Shown: positions 9,060-17,247, counted from the first letter of the stretch. The stretch is 64,000 nt of DNA from Streptococcus mitis (GCF_013305725.1 NZ_CP047883.1:971001-1035000), one strand, 5' to 3'. The notes: a model not told the origin generated them from the letters alone. Made by a program: numbers and translations.

Positions 9060-10130
9060 GGTACTACGGGCATGTCGTACATCTGAGGTGTAAGTCCTCC
9101 GTGGGCACCCGCTACCGGTGAACTCAATAGCGATTCCCAAGCCTGACTAACGTGAGGTAGCGGGGAGAGGAAGGGATAGTGAAATCGTGGCTCTACGAAC
9201 AGGAACGTGATAGTAAGGCGTATATAGCGGATAAGGGGGCCTGAAACTCTAAAGTCCAAAAAGCTAGTCGTAACCTATATGCGTAAATCACGAGAGTAAT
9301 TGAATTCGGACTAAGATTTATCTTTTTCACTGTAACCTTTTAACGTCCTCATATCTTGTATAAACGAGGAAAGATGTACGACTTATCCCGTGAGGTCTCA
9401 TGAGTGCTGAAAGCGTAGTAACAACGAATCATGAGAAGTCAGCCGAGCCCATAGTAGTGAGGAAACTTCTGTAATGGAAGTGGAGCGAAGAGGGAATACT
9501 CAAACAGTCTGGGGAGAGACAGTTTGAGGTCTGTCGCTAGAAAGAGAAAACGACAGATTGAAAGACAATATGACTAAAACCAAGATTGTGAGATCAAGTA
9601 AACTGAAGTATCTAGGTTTTGGGTTCTGGAAATCATCAGATGGTTGGAAAAGTCGCCCCCATCAAGATAGTATTCTTCAATATTAAGCTTAAATTGAAGA
9701 AACTAACACAGAGGAAATGGAGTATAGACTTAACAAGACGTATTGAGCAACTGAATTTGTCAATTCGAGGATGGATAAACTATTTCTCATTGGGAAATAT
9801 GAAAAGTATAGTAACCAGCATAGATGATCGTCTACGAGTGATTGTCTGGAAGCAATGGAAGAAAAAATCTAGACGATTATGGGGATTGCTTAAGTTAGGA
9901 GTTCCTAAATGGATAGTAGATAAGGTATCTGGCTGGGGAGAACATTATCAATTAGTAGCTCAGAAGTCAGTTCTCAAACGAGCTATATCAAAACAAATCC
10001 TCATCAAACGAGGACTGGTTTCATGCTTGGATTACTACTTAGAACGAAATGATTTAAAAGTTAGTTGAACCGCCGTATGCCGAACGGCACGTACGGTGGT
10101 GTGAGAGGGGCTAGAGATTATCCCCTACTC
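9060..10130 (+). mobile_element. Group II intron, internally deleted (copy A)
   Basis: The 5' end (GTACTACGGGCATGTCGTAC, then GTAAGTCCTCCGTGGGCACC) and the 3' domain V/VI (CCGTATGCCGAACGGCACG, then GAGAGGGGCTAGAGATTA) match a second shorter copy at 17248-17429, which fixes both ends to within a few bases. The region 9380-9530 contains the conserved intron core text (GAAAGCGTAGTAACAACGAA, CCCATAGTAGTGAGG). Most of the reverse transcriptase is missing. Insertion directly after a terminator hairpin recalls the target choice of group IIC introns; the class is an inference. Confidence 0.85.
9570..10068 (+). pseudogene. ltrA: Group II intron reverse transcriptase/maturase, 3' remnant
   Basis: Only the last third remains. 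A first frame reads MTKTKIVRSSKLKYLGFGFW, the end of the RT palm/thumb. It then shifts near 9680 to a second frame containing the maturase-specific domain (LTRRIEQLNLSIRGWINYFS) to the stop at 10068. The catalytic YxDD motif and all earlier RT domains are absent, so the protein cannot be active. Splicing would need a maturase in trans. Decay by internal deletion plus frameshift is seen directly. Confidence 0.85.
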
Positions 10131-10241
10131 TATCTATTCTTGAAAGAAGTGGAAAGAATTCATGTGATGATAATATGTCAGTCTATACTTGAAATAATGT
10201 AATCGTTAAAAAGTGTTAAGACGTTAAATAGTATAATTAGA

Positions 10242-10292
10242 TTTCCGAATACGCATCATGTTGAGGCGGTAAGTTTGCTAGTCAAGGAGTAA
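10242..10292 (+). other. rumA/rlmCD 3'-end-like sequence, site 1
   Basis: Read in frame, this gives FPNTHHVEAVSLLVKE then stop. It resembles the C-terminus of RumA/RlmCD-type 23S rRNA uracil-methyltransferases (F-P-x-T-x-H-V-E-x-V-x-L-L). The upstream codons do not continue the gene, so it is a roughly 50-bp isolated gene end, as left by ICEs that integrate in the 3' end of rumA. It is the first of five such sites in the window. Confidence 0.6.
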
Positions 10293-10386
10293 AACGACGA
10301 AGATTAGCATTTACTTCCGCCCATGCGATAGCTGTCCGTGATTGACAAGTGCTAGCACGCAGACAGAACGGAGATAGCGAACCGCT

Positions 10387-10497
10387 GAGTGTGTCGCTCT
10401 GCTCGTAAAAGCTTAGAAACCTTTGAACGAAAGGGATAATGAAAGCCTTGATTGCAAGGCTTTTTGCTTTATGGTGGGTAAGTATCAGAGTGAGAAA
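10387..10497 (+). repeat. 111-bp imperfect direct repeat, left copy, with rumA-like end (site 2)
   Basis: The stretch from GAGTGTGTCGCTCTGCTCGT to AGTATCAGAGTGAGAA recurs at 15772-15882 with no net length change. Including codons from 10381, it reads TAECVALLVKA then TAG at 10414-10416. Early differences from the right copy (GTC/GTT, GCT/GCC) are synonymous in this frame, which supports a coding origin. A small hairpin (AAAGCCTTGATTGCAAGGCTTTTT) follows. The repeats bracket Mega and look like attL/attR. Confidence 0.7.
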
Positions 10498-10806
10498 ATT
10501 TTTGGAATGAGTAGAAGTGATAGCTAGAAATTATCAGTTTCTATTTCCATTTACCCTGTGGGTACGTGTTTGTTTCCATTGACAAGGAGTTTGTGGGAAT
10601 AGAAATGTACCCACCTTGTTTGAATCAAGTGAAGTGTAGTTGAAGGAAATCTGTTGAAAGCAATACTTCATTTTACCGAATAAGTAATAATTTAGGCAAC
10701 TTCAAATCGATTAAAAAAAACTATTTTAAAGGTTAAGAGTAGACAAAAATTGTCCACTCTTTTTTGCAAACTCAATTTATCAATAAATGAAATGAGGGAA
10801 TGTAAA
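10498..10806. other. Noncoding left part of Mega
   Basis: No gene is supported here. It contains an imperfect inverted pair (CTATTTCCATTTACCC... and GGGAATAGAAATGTACCC) at about 10545-10612. A strong terminator-like hairpin lies at 10736-10765 (AGAGTAGACA / TGTCCACTCT then TTTTTT), just before the recombinase remnant. Confidence 0.5.
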
Positions 10807-10977
10807 ATGAAATATTTTGAGGTTGAGTTAGAAAATCCTGATGAATTTTTAAAACTACAAACAGAAGATTTTGTGAAAGCTAATCGCTTGCTACTAAGGA
10901 AGATAATCCAGAGCGTTACAGTCTATGAAGAAAACTTCGTCATATCCTTTAAATCTGGCATCGAATTGGAAGTATGA
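10807..10977 (+). pseudogene. C-terminal remnant of a large serine recombinase (probable)
   Basis: An ORF of 56 codons starts at ATG 10807 after a GAGGGA site. It ends LLLRKIIQSVTVYEENFVIS, then FKSGIELEV. This ending (L-x-x-I-x-x-V-T-V-Y-x-x-x-F-x-I-x-F-K-S-G) is typical of the last strands of large serine recombinases and related integrases. The catalytic serine domain is absent. It may be a relic of the integrase that once moved Mega, or it may be translated as a small orphan. The family call rests on one short motif. Confidence 0.5.
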
Positions 10978-10999
10978 GTCTCATTCCATAACTTTTATA

Positions 11000-11028
11000 T
11001 TGAACATATCATCTTGTTGTGTTATACT
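11000..11028 (+). promoter_or_regulatory. Promoter of the mef(E)/msr(D) operon
   Basis: TTGAAC at 11000-11005 and TATACT at 11023-11028 with a 17-base spacer form a near-consensus sigma-A promoter. It sits about 30 bases upstream of the leader-peptide ribosome site and drives the attenuated operon. Confidence 0.8.
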
Positions 11029-11068
11029 ATAAATTGATATAAACAAAGATGTAGGAGGAACCGAAACT

Positions 11069-11095
11069 ATGACAGCCTCAATGCGTTTAAGATAA
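11069..11095 (+). CDS. mef(E) leader peptide (MTASMRLR)
   Basis: An eight-codon ORF encoding MTASMRLR is preceded by AGGAGGAA. This is the published leader of mef/mel elements. Macrolide-stalled ribosomes on it shift the downstream RNA from a terminator to an antiterminator fold and so induce the efflux genes. The identity of the peptide is direct; the mechanism is established knowledge for this family. Confidence 0.92.
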   Translation: MTASMRLR

Positions 11096-11104
11096 GCTGG
11101 CAAT

Positions 11105-11300
11105 AAAAAAAGCAGAATCTATACCCGATGATAGGCTTTTTTGTTGTGCTTATTTATACGATATTGAGCATTCATTAGTTACGGTGAGGATATTGGTTAT
11201 TTAACTATACCTTTATTTAACTATGTCTTTAATATGAATGTTTCCAAATTGTATGTATGCAGACCAAAAGCCACATTGTGGGGTTTGGCCTGCATTTTTT
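11105..11300 (+). promoter_or_regulatory. mef(E) attenuator region
   Basis: Two U-run hairpins follow the leader peptide: one at 11105-11142 (AAAAAAGC ... GGCTTTTTT) and a stronger one at 11258-11300 (TGCAGACCAAAAGCC ... GGTTTGGCCTGCATTTTTT). They lie between the leader and the mef(E) start, as expected for transcriptional attenuation. The gap from 11096 to the mef(E) start at 11363 has no other gene. Confidence 0.75.
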
Positions 11301-11362
11301 ATTGCCTAGAATGCTATTCAAAATAGAAATTCAAGCAAAATAATATGCAGGAGATAATATAA

Positions 11363-12580
11363 ATGGAAAAATACAACAATTGGAAACGAAAATTTTATGC
11401 AATATGGGCAGGGCAAGCAGTATCATTAATCACTAGTGCCATCCTGCAAATGGCGATTATTTTTTACCTTACAGAAAAAACAGGATCTGCGATGGTCTTG
11501 TCTATGGCTTCATTAGTAGGTTTTTTACCCTATGCGATTTTGGGACCTGCCATTGGTGTGCTAGTGGATCGTCATGATAGGAAGAAGATAATGATTGGTG
11601 CCGATTTAATTATCGCAGCAGCTGGTGCAGTGCTTGCTATTGTTGCATTCTGTATGGAGCTACCTGTCTGGATGATTATGATAGTATTGTTTATCCGTAG
11701 CATTGGAACAGCTTTTCATACCCCAGCACTCAATGCGGTTACACCACTTTTAGTACCAGAAGAACAGCTAACGAAATGCGCAGGCTATAGTCAGTCTTTG
11801 CAGTCTATAAGCTATATTGTTAGTCCGGCAGTTGCAGCACTCTTATACTCCGTTTGGGATTTAAATGCTATTATTGCCATCGACGTATTGGGTGCTGTGA
11901 TTGCATCTATTACGGTAGCAATTGTACGTATACCTAAGCTGGGTAATCAAGTGCAAAGTTTAGAACCAAATTTCATAAGGGAGATGAAAGAAGGAGTTGT
12001 GGTTCTGAGACAAAACAAAGGATTGTTTGCCTTATTACTCTTAGGAACACTATATACTTTTGTTTATATGCCAATCAATGCACTATTTCCTTTAATAAGC
12101 ATGGAACACTTTAATGGAACGCCTGTGCATATTTCTATTACGGAAATTTCCTTTGCATTTGGGATGCTAGCAGGAGGCTTATTATTAGGAAGATTAGGGG
12201 GCTTCGAAAAGCATGTATTACTAATAACAAGTTCATTTTTTATAATGGGGACCAGTTTAGCCGTTTCGGGAATACTTCCTCCAAATGGATTTGTAATATT
12301 CGTAGTTTGCTGTGCAATAATGGGGCTTTCGGTGCCATTTTATAGCGGTGTGCAAACAGCTCTTTTTCAGGAGAAAATTAAGCCTGAATATTTAGGACGT
12401 GTATTTTCTTTGATCGGAAGTATCATGTCACTTGCTATGCCAATTGGGTTAATTCTTTCTGGATTCTTTGCTGATAAAATCGGTGTAAATCATTGGTTTT
12501 TACTATCAGGTATTTTAATTATTGGCATTGCTATAGTTTGCCAAATGATAACTGAGGTTAGAAAATTAGATTTAAAATAA
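11363..12580 (+). CDS. mef(E): Macrolide efflux MFS transporter Mef(E)
   Basis: A 405-residue major-facilitator protein with 12 hydrophobic segments that exports 14- and 15-membered macrolides by proton antiport in the inner membrane. The MFS loop 2-3 signature is seen (GVLVDRHDRKKIM, residues about 67-79). Diagnostic residues match Mef(E) and not Mef(A): KRKFYAIWAGQ at the start, GRLGGFEKHVLLITSS and SGILPPNGF in the second half. Full length and no disruption. It is co-transcribed with msr(D), 20 bases before the second leader peptide. It is induced through the upstream attenuator. Confidence 0.95.
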   Translation: MEKYNNWKRKFYAIWAGQAVSLITSAILQMAIIFYLTEKTGSAMVLSMASLVGFLPYAILGPAIGVLVDRHDRKKIMIGADLIIAAAGAVLAIVAFCMELPVWMIMIVLFIRSIGTAFHTPALNAVTPLLVPEEQLTKCAGYSQSLQSISYIVSPAVAALLYSVWDLNAIIAIDVLGAVIASITVAIVRIPKLGNQVQSLEPNFIREMKEGVVVLRQNKGLFALLLLGTLYTFVYMPINALFPLISMEHFNGTPVHISITEISFAFGMLAGGLLLGRLGGFEKHVLLITSSFFIMGTSLAVSGILPPNGFVIFVVCCAIMGLSVPFYSGVQTALFQEKIKPEYLGRVFSLIGSIMSLAMPIGLILSGFFADKIGVNHWFLLSGILIIGIAIVCQMITEVRKLDLK

Positions 12581-12600
12581 ACAATATTGGAGGAATATTT

Positions 12601-12621
12601 ATGTATCTTATTTTCATGTAA
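12601..12621 (+). CDS. msr(D) leader peptide (MYLIFM)
   Basis: A six-codon ORF, MYLIFM then TAA, is preceded by GGAGGAA. It is identical to the described MsrD leader, whose nascent chain stalls ribosomes in the presence of erythromycin and tunes msr(D) expression. It sits 78 bases before msr(D). Confidence 0.88.
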   Translation: MYLIFM

Positions 12622-12631
12622 CTCTTCCTGC

Positions 12632-12678
12632 TAAAATCGCAGGGTTTTCCCTGCATACAAGCAAATGAAAGCATGCGA
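12632..12678 (+). promoter_or_regulatory. msr(D) leader RNA hairpins
   Basis: GCAGGG-TTTT-CCCTGC forms a tight hairpin. The flanking AATCGCA can instead pair with TGCGATT at about 12673-12679, which gives two mutually exclusive folds. This is the expected layout for attenuation controlled by MYLIFM stalling. The pairing is read from sequence; the switching is inferred. Confidence 0.6.
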
Positions 12679-12699
12679 TTATAGACAGGAGGAAATGTT

Positions 12700-14163
12700 A
12701 TGGAATTAATATTAAAAGCAAAAGACATTCGTGTGGAATTCAAAGGACGCGATGTTTTAGATATAAATGAATTAGAAGTATATGATTATGACCGTATTGG
12801 TTTAGTAGGAGCAAATGGTGCTGGAAAAAGCACTTTACTCAGGGTACTTTTAGGAGAATTAACTCCCCCAGGATGTAAAATGAATCGTCTGGGTGAACTT
12901 GCCTATATTCCCCAGTTGGACGAAGTAACTCTGCAGGAGGAAAAAGATTTTGCACTTGTAGGCAAGCTAGGTGTTGAGCAATTAAATATACAGACTATGA
13001 GCGGTGGTGAAGAAACAAGGCTTAAAATAGCACAGGCCTTATCGGCACAGGTTCATGGTATTTTAGCGGATGAACCTACGAGCCATTTAGACCGTGAAGG
13101 AATTGATTTTCTAATAGGACAGCTAAAATATTTTACAGGTGCACTGTTAGTTATTAGCCATGACCGCTATTTTCTTGATGAAATAGTAGATAAAATATGG
13201 GAACTGAAAGATGGCAAAATCACTGAGTATTGGGGAAACTATTCTGATTATCTTCGTCAGAAAGAGGAAGAACGTAAGAGCCAAGCTGCAGAATACGAAC
13301 AATTTATTGCGGAACGTGCCCGATTGGAAAGGGCTGCGGAGGAAAAGCGAAAACAGGCTCGTAAAATAGAACAGAAGGCAAAAGGTTCTTCAAAGAAAAA
13401 AAGTACTGAAGACGGAGGGCGTTTAGCTCATCAAAAATCAATAGGAAGTAAGGAAAAAAAGATGTATAATGCTGCTAAAACCCTAGAGCACAGGATTGCG
13501 GCCTTAGGAAAAGTAGAAGCTCCGGAAGGCATTCGCAGAATTCGTTTCAGGCAAAGTAAAGCATTGGAGCTCCATAATCCATACCCTATAGTCGGTGCAG
13601 AAATTAATAAAGTATTTGGGGATAAGGCTCTGTTTGAAAATGCATCTTTTCAAATTCCGTTAGGAGCAAAAGTGGCGTTAACTGGTGGTAATGGAATCGG
13701 AAAAACAACTTTAATCCAAATGATCTTAAACCATGAAGAAGGAATTTCTATTTCGCCTAAGGCAAAAATAGGTTACTTTGCACAGAATGGTTACAAGTAC
13801 AACAGTAATCAGAATGTTATGGAGTTTATGCAGAAGGATTGTGACTACAATATATCAGAAATTCGTTCAGTGCTAGCATCTATGGGGTTCAAACAGAACG
13901 ATATTGGAAAAAGTTTATCTGTTTTAAGCGGTGGAGAAATTATAAAATTGTTGCTTGCTAAAATGCTCATGGGTAGATATAACATCCTAATAATGGATGA
14001 ACCCAGTAACTTCCTTGACATACCAAGTTTAGAGGCTTTGGAAATACTAATGAAGGAGTACACCGGAACTATCGTGTTTATCACCCACGATAAACGATTA
14101 CTCGAAAATGTAGCAGATGTAGTTTATGAAATTAGAGATAAGAAAATAAATCTGAAACATTAA
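12700..14163 (+). CDS. msr(D): ABC-F ribosome protection protein Msr(D)
   Basis: A 487-residue soluble ABC-F ATPase with two nucleotide-binding domains and no membrane domain. Walker A motifs are GANGAGKST (about residue 39) and GGNGIGKTT (about 328). Signatures are [13 protein letters not shown] and [13 protein letters not shown]. Walker B regions are [11 protein letters not shown] and [11 protein letters not shown]. The charged linker between domains (about 185-260) is the antibiotic-resistance domain that reaches the ribosomal exit tunnel and displaces macrolides. It works together with Mef(E). It is also known as mel. Full length. Confidence 0.95.
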
Positions 14164-14257
14164 ATTTAAGGTAGTCGCTGGTCAGTATAGTCTGTTCTGG
14201 TTGGCGACTCCATTGTTAAAGAGTATAAAGACTTTAGATTTTATGAATATTAAAAAT

Positions 14258-14287
14258 AGGAACAGTCAATTGAACTGCTCCTATTTT
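14258..14287. terminator. Bidirectional terminator between msr(D) and SOS remnant operon
   Basis: GGAACAGT and ACTGCTCC pair around CAATTGA. U-runs occur on both strands (TATTTTT to the right, an A-run to the left). It separates convergent transcription units. Confidence 0.7.
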
Positions 14288-14580
14288 TCTGCTAAATATA
14301 TTGTAGTTTTCTTATATGTATAATGATAGATTAGCGGATTCTCATCTACGGTACTTACTTCAAATATGAAGAAGTGATCGCGGTTATCTCTGGACTTTTC
14401 CTTATTGAGGACAAAGTAATTCTTACGTGAAGTCGCCATTGTTTTTAGGATATCATCAGTTAGGAAGGTCAATGGAATATTCATGTTAGAGTAGCGGTAG
14501 AAGTCACGTTCAAAATCTTGGTAGCTCTCGCTATAATAGTCCATTTGTAGGTGATTACGCTGAAACTCAAGCTGATTCAT
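14281..14580 (-). CDS. Hypothetical protein of Tn5252-type SOS operon
   Basis: A 99-residue soluble protein with no signal or membrane segment, opening MNQLEFQRNHLQMDYYSESY. I chose ATG 14580 because AGGAGG lies seven bases upstream; an ATG eight codons earlier has no site. It overlaps the stop of the preceding YolD-like gene by 14 bases, so it is the last gene of a coupled operon. Proteins of this type follow the UmuC and YolD-like genes on Tn5252-family elements and are the Mega ORFs of unknown function. Confidence 0.7.
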   Translation of the reverse strand: MNQLEFQRNHLQMDYYSESYQDFERDFYRYSNMNIPLTFLTDDILKTMATSRKNYFVLNKEKSRDNRDHFFIFEVSTVDENPLIYHYTYKKTTIYLAEK

Positions 14581-14935
14581 AGAGCACCTCCTCGACAAGT
14601 TCAATACTAATAATGTCTTTTAATTTCAAATTGATGTGACCTGTTGTAGTTTTTATCAAAATGAAATCTTTGGTCAGACTTGGTATTGTTCCAGTGTAGG
14701 AAACACGCTTGTTTTTTTCAATCACTTGAATGCGTGTGCGTAGCTGCCCGGCGTATACTTGACTGAGGAGTAATAATTTCTTCTCTAGTGATAAGTCAGA
14801 CATGTACGTTACTTTGTTTGTATCATCAGAGAGTGCTGATGCATGTTCAGATAGGAAAAAGCCCATCCATTTTTGCATCTTTGTATCCTGGTACTCTCTT
14901 GCTGATTGAAATGGTAAATATGAACGGTCAATCAT
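14567..14935 (-). CDS. YolD-like protein of SOS operon
   Basis: 122 residues. The segment KMQKWMGFFLSEHASAL is like the R-G-x-x-K-W-x-x-F-L-x-x-E-H motif of YolD-like proteins, and the C-terminal half is rich in beta strands (YTGTIPSLTKDFILIKTTTG). YolD-like genes are regularly paired with UmuC-type polymerases in Firmicutes and may modulate them. An AAAGGA ribosome site is present. With umuC reduced to a fragment, this gene is probably an orphan. Confidence 0.65.
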   Translation of the reverse strand: MIDRSYLPFQSAREYQDTKMQKWMGFFLSEHASALSDDTNKVTYMSDLSLEKKLLLLSQVYAGQLRTRIQVIEKNKRVSYTGTIPSLTKDFILIKTTTGHINLKLKDIISIELVEEVLYESA

Positions 14936-14947
14936 ATCAAATCCTTT

Positions 14948-15283
14948 CTATGCAGAGGCAAGGGTATTTTTATCAAATTGAATCGTAAAACCTTGAATTC
15001 CCCCACCTGTGTAACATTCTTTAAAGCGATTGATTACCTCAGTATAGATTATCACAGATGAGCTTGTTGGCTTAATGCTAAATGTAAATTCCAATGGTAA
15101 TCGGTTTTCAGATTTAGCATGTACTAGTCGTATCGATATTTCAGTTGTTTTGAGTTTTCTCTGACGAAGTTTTGAAGTTGCTGTTTCAACGATTCCATGT
15201 AAAAATCTTTCAAGCATTTCAATATCATTACATCCTTTGCTACGGATTTCTGAAAATTGTACTGTATTTTTTTCTTGTTTCAT
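14948..15283 (-). CDS. Hypothetical protein coupled to umuC remnant
   Basis: 111 residues with no recognised domain. It contains a positively charged central part (KLRQRKLKTTEISIRLVHAK) and ends near FTIQFDKNTLASA. Its ATG overlaps the umuC stop (ATGA), so translation would be coupled to the polymerase frame. It is one of the accessory genes that accompany UmuC on Tn5252-type elements. Function unknown. Confidence 0.65.
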   Translation of the reverse strand: MKQEKNTVQFSEIRSKGCNDIEMLERFLHGIVETATSKLRQRKLKTTEISIRLVHAKSENRLPLEFTFSIKPTSSSVIIYTEVINRFKECYTGGGIQGFTIQFDKNTLASA

Positions 15284-15710
15284 TTTAATCCCTCCAATCC
15301 ACCCGCGGAATGACCACCGATAAGTTTACTGCGTTCAATATTTCTGGAACCTTCAGTTAGGACGGTTCCTTTTTGTATGGCTAAAAAACCAAACTGTTCT
15401 CTGACAACATCAATAGCTGTCTGAAGTCTATTATCTTTTTCAATTTGTTCTACATCATCAAAGAGTGATAGTAGAGTATAGCTTTCATCTACGAAGCCAC
15501 TATAAGATACACCAATTTGTCTCACTGCACCAGAGGTGTATTTTTTCGGAATAATACAAGTACATGACTCACCATTGTTTTGGGGAGATTTGCGGGTTCA
15601 ATTTTATTCTGAGCATTTATAGATTTTTTCATCTCAGTCCTAGAATAGCCAATATGAATAGAAACGACAGTAGTCAATACTAGGGCTACTGTTCCGTTCC
15701 ACAGTATCAT
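15280..15710 (-). pseudogene. umuC: UmuC-like Y-family polymerase, truncated and frameshifted
   Basis: Two frames carry one protein tail: 15522-15710 (WNGTVALVLTTVVSIHIGYS, then AQNKIEPAN) and 15280-15525 (RQIGVSYSGFVDESYTLLSL to the stop). Together they are the little-finger domain and C-terminus of a UmuC/DinP-family polymerase. The catalytic palm and fingers are missing at the Mega end and the reading frame is broken near 15525. It is inactive as a polymerase. The remnant identifies the source as the SOS region of a Tn5252-type ICE. Confidence 0.85.
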
Positions 15711-15771
15711 TTAAAAATCATTTTCACACCCTTTCGTCTATTAGTATAGAAGAAAGCTCTCAGCACACGTG

Positions 15772-15882
15772 GAGTGTGTTGCTCTGCTCGTAAAAGCCTA
15801 GAAACCTTGGAACGAAAGGTGTTAAGAAAAGCTTTTTAGGTAAGGCTTTTTCTTATGTGCTGATGAAGTATCAGAGTGAGAA
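15772..15882 (+). repeat. 111-bp imperfect direct repeat, right copy, with rumA-like end (site 3)
   Basis: This is the right-hand partner of 10387-10497. From 15766 the codons read HVECVALLVKA then TAG at 15799-15801. A hairpin-like segment and AGTATCAGAGTGAGAA close the repeat. The two copies diverge most in the middle, so they are old relative to one another. Confidence 0.7.
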
Positions 15883-15916
15883 TACAAGTTGAGTATCTTG
15901 ATGTGATAGCCTGATA

Positions 15917-16111
15917 GGATGTCAATCTATTGTAAGGCAAGCAGATAGGGATTTGTATGATATCACTTTGTGCTTGCTTGCTAAAGAGTTTGATGAGAGT
16001 ATTGAAGATATGTTTGCGAGGATTGGGATTAAACGTTCTACAGGTTTCTATCGCTTGCCAAAAGCTCGTAATCTGGTGGCAGCACTACTGAGAGAAATTA
16101 ATCTGAAATAG
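15917..16111 (+). pseudogene. 3' fragment of an unrecognised gene
   Basis: An open frame without a start codon runs from an upstream TGA to the stop at 16111. It reads RQADRDLYDITLCLLAKEFD and later RIGIKRSTGFYRLPKARNLV, ending LLREINLK. It is well-formed protein sequence with acidic and basic helices and looks like the C-terminus of a longer soluble protein cut off by the Mega right end. I do not recognise the family. Confidence 0.4.
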
Positions 16112-16368
16112 TGTTTTTACTTGACACCAGTATCGTTTCTAGTCTAATTTAATTAGAAGTAGTCGGAGAGTAATACCGACTCTAAAAAGAAAATACTCAT
16201 CAGGAGATTCCGTGCCTTACTGGAAGTTTTAAAGGGTTGTCTGCAGGCAATCCTATTTTTTAGTGATAATAACAACTATGTATGAAATTTTATCAAATTG
16301 CTACTAATTATTTGAATATGCTCTGTGATGAAATTTATAAAATAGTACGTGCATAAATTATAGTAAAA
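16112..16368. other. Intergenic region with terminator
   Basis: No gene. A short inverted pair (GTCGGAG...ACCGACTC) lies at about 16160-16180. A rho-independent terminator lies at 16234-16263 (GGGTTGTC / GGCAATCC with G-U pairs, then TATTTTTT). The rest is AT-rich promoter DNA for the ART-like toxin pair. Confidence 0.5.
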
Positions 16369-16377
16369 TGATATAAT
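16369..16377 (+). promoter_or_regulatory. Extended -10 promoter implying a leaderless toxin mRNA
   Basis: TGATATAAT is an extended -10 element. Its last base is only six bases before the ATG at 16384, and no Shine-Dalgarno sequence exists there. Transcription starting at the usual distance would begin at or within one or two bases of the start codon. Confidence 0.55.
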
Positions 16378-16383
16378 TAATTT

Positions 16384-16947
16384 ATGGAAGAGTTAAGCTT
16401 TAGTAATCAATTTAGCAACACAGCTGTTTGGTATCACGGAACGACATCTACTCAGGTTCCATCTTTAAAAGATGGAATAGATGTTTATCATAGTAAACGG
16501 AACTGTGATTTTGGTATAGGATTTTATGTGACATCTAAATTTGTTCAGGCTGTTAAATGGGCTCAGCGAAAAACAAAAGATGAACTTCCTTTTAATCCAA
16601 ACGTAAAGCCTGTTGTTTTAAGTTATCAGTTTCAAGATTCTAATGATGTTGAAACGAAGATTTTTGAAATTGATAAAGAATACTTTCAGTTTGTTTATAA
16701 AAATAGATTGGAGTTAGACGCTAAGGCTGGAAGTAATATTCATAATTTTTCAGCAGTATTTGGCCCAGTTCTTGATGGTCAAGTTACTCGTTTGAAAGTC
16801 ACTTTAGATGACTATTTCAAGGGAGTAAATTCCTTAGAAAAAACCGCTGATATTCTTTTGGGAAAATATCAGGGTGATACACAACTTTGTATATGTGATC
16901 AAAAAATTGCAAATAAACTAATCTTAGTTGAGGAGGACACGATATGA
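16384..16947 (+). CDS. DUF3990-like ADP-ribosyltransferase-fold protein (putative toxin), copy 1
   Basis: 187 residues. The start has the ART-like pattern WYHGTTSTQVPSLKDGIDV, followed by DFGIGFYVTSKFVQAVKWA. The H-G-T, the G-x-G-F-Y-x-T strand and the aligned helix are the features of DUF3990 proteins, which share the ADP-ribosyltransferase fold. The third catalytic segment is less clear. No signal peptide, so it acts inside the cell. It is overlapped by a 70-codon gene (ATGA), a toxin-antitoxin-like layout. A second pair lies at 28042-28892. Toxin function and target are inferred. Confidence 0.65.
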   Translation: MEELSFSNQFSNTAVWYHGTTSTQVPSLKDGIDVYHSKRNCDFGIGFYVTSKFVQAVKWAQRKTKDELPFNPNVKPVVLSYQFQDSNDVETKIFEIDKEYFQFVYKNRLELDAKAGSNIHNFSAVFGPVLDGQVTRLKVTLDDYFKGVNSLEKTADILLGKYQGDTQLCICDQKIANKLILVEEDTI

Positions 16948-17156
16948 TTTTGACAAATGAAAAACAAGCTCTTAGAGTTGAGGTAGAACAGTTTTTACGG
17001 AAGAATTATCGCATTACTCCTGATACTGTTTCTTCTGTCACAAATGTTGTATTGAAGAATTGGTTTGAAGAGTTGGATAATGGAGGCTCTCATTTGACTT
17101 CAGACCTTATCGCTGATAATATCGCGGATATTGCAAAACGTTACTCAGTACATTAA
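16944..17156 (+). CDS. 70-aa partner of ART-like protein (putative antitoxin), copy 1
   Basis: A small, mostly helical acidic protein (EVEQFLRKNYRITPDTVSSV, ending IADIAKRYSVH). The start codon overlaps the toxin stop and a GGAGG site lies within the toxin gene. Size, position and coupling fit an antitoxin. Its end loosely resembles the end of the copy 2 partner (hydrophobic helix, then K-x-x-Y). I recognise no family; it is not the DUF3791 type sometimes next to DUF3990. A terminator follows. Confidence 0.6.
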   Translation: MILTNEKQALRVEVEQFLRKNYRITPDTVSSVTNVVLKNWFEELDNGGSHLTSDLIADNIADIAKRYSVH

Positions 17157-17209
17157 TAAGTAATTTGAGTTAGGTTTATCAAATCCAAATCTTTCTTTAT
17201 ATTCTCAAA

Positions 17210-17247
17210 AACGGTTCATTACCATATTAGGTAATGAACCGTTTTTT
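17210..17247 (+). terminator. Terminator of ART-like pair 1
   Basis: AACGGTTCATTACC and GGTAATGAACCGTT form a long perfect stem with a short loop, followed by TTTTG. The group II intron remnant begins at the end of the U-run. Confidence 0.9.

Larger units (their letters stand above)
10387..15882. mobile_element. Mega-type macrolide efflux element with mef(E)-msr(D)
   Basis: The gene content (mef(E), msr(D), then inverted genes related to the Tn5252 SOS region) is that of the 5.4-5.5 kb pneumococcal Mega element. The two 111-bp direct repeats are 5385 bases apart, which agrees with the known size, so I use them as approximate limits. No intact transposase or integrase is present; only the tail of a recombinase remains at 10807. 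Exact termini cannot be set without an empty-site comparison. Confidence 0.8.

Noticed and set aside
9038..9259. 73-aa ORF on the minus strand in the intron 5' region
   Set aside because: Lies in structural RNA of the group II intron and has no ribosome site.
10242..10416. Reading sites 1 and 2 as a short real gene
   Set aside because: The codons before FPNTHH do not continue the RumA family and no start codon with a ribosome site is present; they are gene-end fragments.
11069..11095. Treating the mef leader as chance because of its size
   Set aside because: The exact peptide MTASMRLR, promoter and attenuator context are the published regulatory leader, so it was kept as a feature.
12558..12743. 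61-aa minus-strand ORF across the msr(D) leader
   Set aside because: Antisense to the known leader region with no promoter or ribosome site.
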